In this document: piece after piece, positions 7,257 to 8,203 of the stretch | How positions within the stretch are numbered: the stretch's first letter is position 1 | Layout: each line of letters starts with the position of its first letter | Assembly: GCA_015494005.1 (NCBI GenBank) | Contig: WGCB01000376.1 | Location: 1 to 8,203 of the forward strand | Direction: 5' to 3' | DNA from: Caldilineaceae bacterium | GTDB lineage: Bacteria > Chloroflexota > Anaerolineae > Caldilineales > Caldilineaceae | DNA length: 8,203 bases | Made by a program: the position numbers and the translations under genes | The notes under the pieces: generated by a model | Databases searched by the model: none | Told to the model about the DNA's origin: nothing | Seen by the model: the letters and a program-made list of their open reading frames with translations, nothing else

Positions 7257-8035
7257 GCCTCGCCTCCTCTCTGCCCCAGCCCCTGCTCCCGCAGCCTGGC
7301 CAGGATGGGGATGCTGGCCAGCTGGTCCGGCCGCACCCGGGCCCAGTCCAGGCCGCCGGGCCGGGGGAAGGGGGTGTGGGTCTCAATGACCTCGTCCGGG
7401 GTGACGATCCAGTCCAGGGGCCAGTCGTGGGGCTCCAGGGGGACCTCCGCATCGTCCACCAGCTGGAGGGGGTGCACCGTGGTGACGATGGGCGTCTCCG
7501 GCCCTACCAGGCCGAACTCCCGCAGGATGCCCAGCTCCAGGTCGGCGAAACCGGCCCCCTTGCCCGTGCGCCCTCCGGCCCGGGTCACGGCCACGCAGCC
7601 GGTCACCACCAGGTCGATGGGCTGCATCTCGGGGAAGGCCACCGGGCGTCCGTGGGCCAGCGCGCCCTGGGCCGTGGCTGCCTCGGCCAGGTCCACGCCC
7701 CGCTGGGCCAGCTCCTCCGGCAGGAGCTCCACGAAGCAGCGCTCCTGGACAAGCCGGGGCACGGCCATGTAGAGGCGCTTGCCCTGCTCCAGGGCCCGCA
7801 GGCGCACGGGGATCTGAGGCGTGTCCGGGTTGCACTTGATCACCCGGGCCCGCTGCCAGATGGGCAGGGCGGCCAGCCGGTCTGCCGCCTCCTCCGCGCC
7901 CCGGAAGGCGGGGATGTGGCCCACCGGCTCCCGCCAGACCGCGGCGGCCTCCTTGAGCAGGCCCCAGATCCGCTCCCGCAGGGCATCCTTGCCCCGGTGA
8001 CGGCCCTGCCAGGCGCTTCCGTGATGGCTGGTCAT
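7253..8035 (-). CDS. 5-formyltetrahydrofolate cyclo-ligase family protein
   Basis: The predicted enzyme converts 5-formyltetrahydrofolate to 5,10-methenyltetrahydrofolate using ATP, or is a close relative of that enzyme. The 260-aa protein has the family's signature GRTGKGAGFADLELG at 155-169 (ATP/folate-binding loop), the upstream IKCNPDTPQIPVRLRALEQGK segment at about 66-86, and DWIVTPDEVIET at 208-219. It is longer than the usual 180-200-aa FolD-pathway cyclo-ligases and resembles the MTHFSD-like branch of COG0212, so the exact substrate is less certain than the family. The start at 8035 has AAGGAG about 9 nt upstream. It is the first gene of the right operon, and its stop overlaps the VOC gene (ATGA). 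A folate one-carbon role would link indirectly to methionine/SAM metabolism. Confidence 0.85.
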   Translation of the reverse strand: MTSHHGSAWQGRHRGKDALRERIWGLLKEAAAVWREPVGHIPAFRGAEEAADRLAALPIWQRARVIKCNPDTPQIPVRLRALEQGKRLYMAVPRLVQERCFVELLPEELAQRGVDLAEAATAQGALAHGRPVAFPEMQPIDLVVTGCVAVTRAGGRTGKGAGFADLELGILREFGLVGPETPIVTTVHPLQLVDDAEVPLEPHDWPLDWIVTPDEVIETHTPFPRPGGLDWARVRPDQLASIPILARLREQGLGQRGGEA

Positions 8036-8051
8036 GGGATTGGCTCCTTGT

Positions 8052-8069
8052 CAACTGGTGCAACTGGTT
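8052..8069. repeat. Short direct repeat upstream of the cyclo-ligase gene
   Basis: Two adjacent 9-bp copies, CAACTGGTG and CAACTGGTT, differ only in the last base. They lie 17 to 34 bp upstream of the ATG, just before the ribosome site. They could be a small regulatory site, but they could also be chance. Confidence 0.35.
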
Positions 8070-8091
8070 TGGCTCGACAGGCCGGGCATGG

Positions 8092-8116
8092 AAAAAGGGT
8101 GCACGGCTGTGCACCC
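8092..8116 (-). terminator. Intrinsic terminator between the edge gene and the cyclo-ligase operon
   Basis: On the minus strand, GGGTGCAC (8116-8109) pairs with GTGCACCC (8104-8097) across an AGCC loop, followed by TTTTT (8096-8092). The perfect stem extends to 9 bp with the next A-T pair, though that uses one T of the tract. It begins 42 bp after the stop of the gene entering from the right edge and so separates it from the right operon. I could not find a convincing promoter for that operon in the 57 bp left before its start. Confidence 0.88.
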
Positions 8117-8158
8117 TGGTCAACTCTCGGTTCTCTGGCCGGGGTCCTGGGGCCGGGG

Positions 8159-8203
8159 TCAGCGGGGCGGGTGCATGGGCATGACCACATGCAGGAATTC
8201 CTC
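8159..8203 (-). CDS. C-terminus of an edge gene, possibly DNA polymerase III beta clamp
   Basis: Only the last 14 codons and the TGA are in the window, reading EEFLHVVMPMHPPR. The VVMPM ending preceded by an aromatic/aliphatic strand resembles the C-terminus of DnaN sliding clamps, which typically end in a form such as YVVMPMRL. A terminator follows 42 bp later, consistent with a true gene end. The stretch is too short for a firm call: the coding end is well supported, the identity is a guess. Confidence 0.45.
   Translation of the reverse strand, partial: EEFLHVVMPMHPPR

Noticed and set aside
5970..7772. 600-codon open frame on the plus strand
   Set aside because: It lies antisense to the spermidine synthase-like, VOC and cyclo-ligase genes. 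Its composition is Gln/Gly/His/Ala-rich as expected from the complement of GC-rich codons, and it has no recognisable domain.
8036..8091. Promoter for the cyclo-ligase operon
   Set aside because: TTGCAC and TTGACA occur on the minus strand just before the ribosome site, but no -10 box fits before the start codon. The true promoter may lie further upstream or be non-canonical.

Overview
The window is GC-rich (roughly two thirds G+C by eye) and densely packed with bacterial genes. It carries two leftward operons that flank one rightward gene. An actinobacterial-type adenosine kinase, a SAM-I (S-box) riboswitch, an AIM24-family protein and a membrane-fused spermidine synthase-like protein together suggest a Chloroflexota bacterium (Anaerolineae/Caldilineae-like). 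That placement is inferred from gene style and was not tested. No phage, insertion sequence, CRISPR or transfer signature is visible.

Left operon (minus strand, 4170 down to 151). A sigma70-type promoter (TTGACA, 17 bp, TAGGCT) precedes a SAM-I riboswitch at 3868-4110. The aptamer is about 243 nt, roughly twice the usual size, because its P3 arm is greatly expanded. A rho-independent terminator (3815-3850) follows inside the leader. Then come mtnA (methylthioribose-1-phosphate isomerase), a LOG-family nucleotide phosphoribohydrolase, an adenosine kinase resembling Mycobacterium AdoK, and a GNAT acetyltransferase. The genes are tightly spaced: 2 bp between mtnA and LOG, 81 bp between LOG and adoK, and a 4-bp overlap between adoK and GNAT. 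The first three enzymes all act on leftovers of S-adenosylmethionine metabolism (methylthioribose phosphate, adenosine, AMP/adenine), so SAM-responsive control of the whole set makes sense. Downstream of the last gene is a five-copy 16-bp tandem repeat (42-121).

Centre (4123-5165). The promoter of the left operon overlaps a candidate rightward promoter (TTGATT, 17 bp, TATCAT), and a 17-bp palindrome lies beside both. The rightward gene encodes an AIM24-family protein and ends in a strong perfect-stem terminator (5123-5165).

Right operon (minus strand, 8035 down to 5214). It encodes a 5-formyltetrahydrofolate cyclo-ligase family protein, a VOC/glyoxalase-family protein and a seven-helix membrane protein fused to a spermidine synthase-like domain. 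The genes are joined by a 4-bp overlap and by an abutting stop and start. Upstream, another terminator (8092-8116) separates this operon from the last 14 codons of a gene entering from the right edge, whose tail resembles the C-terminus of the DNA polymerase III beta clamp (DnaN).

The item most worth following up is the enlarged SAM-I riboswitch and its placement over an mtnA-LOG-adoK operon.
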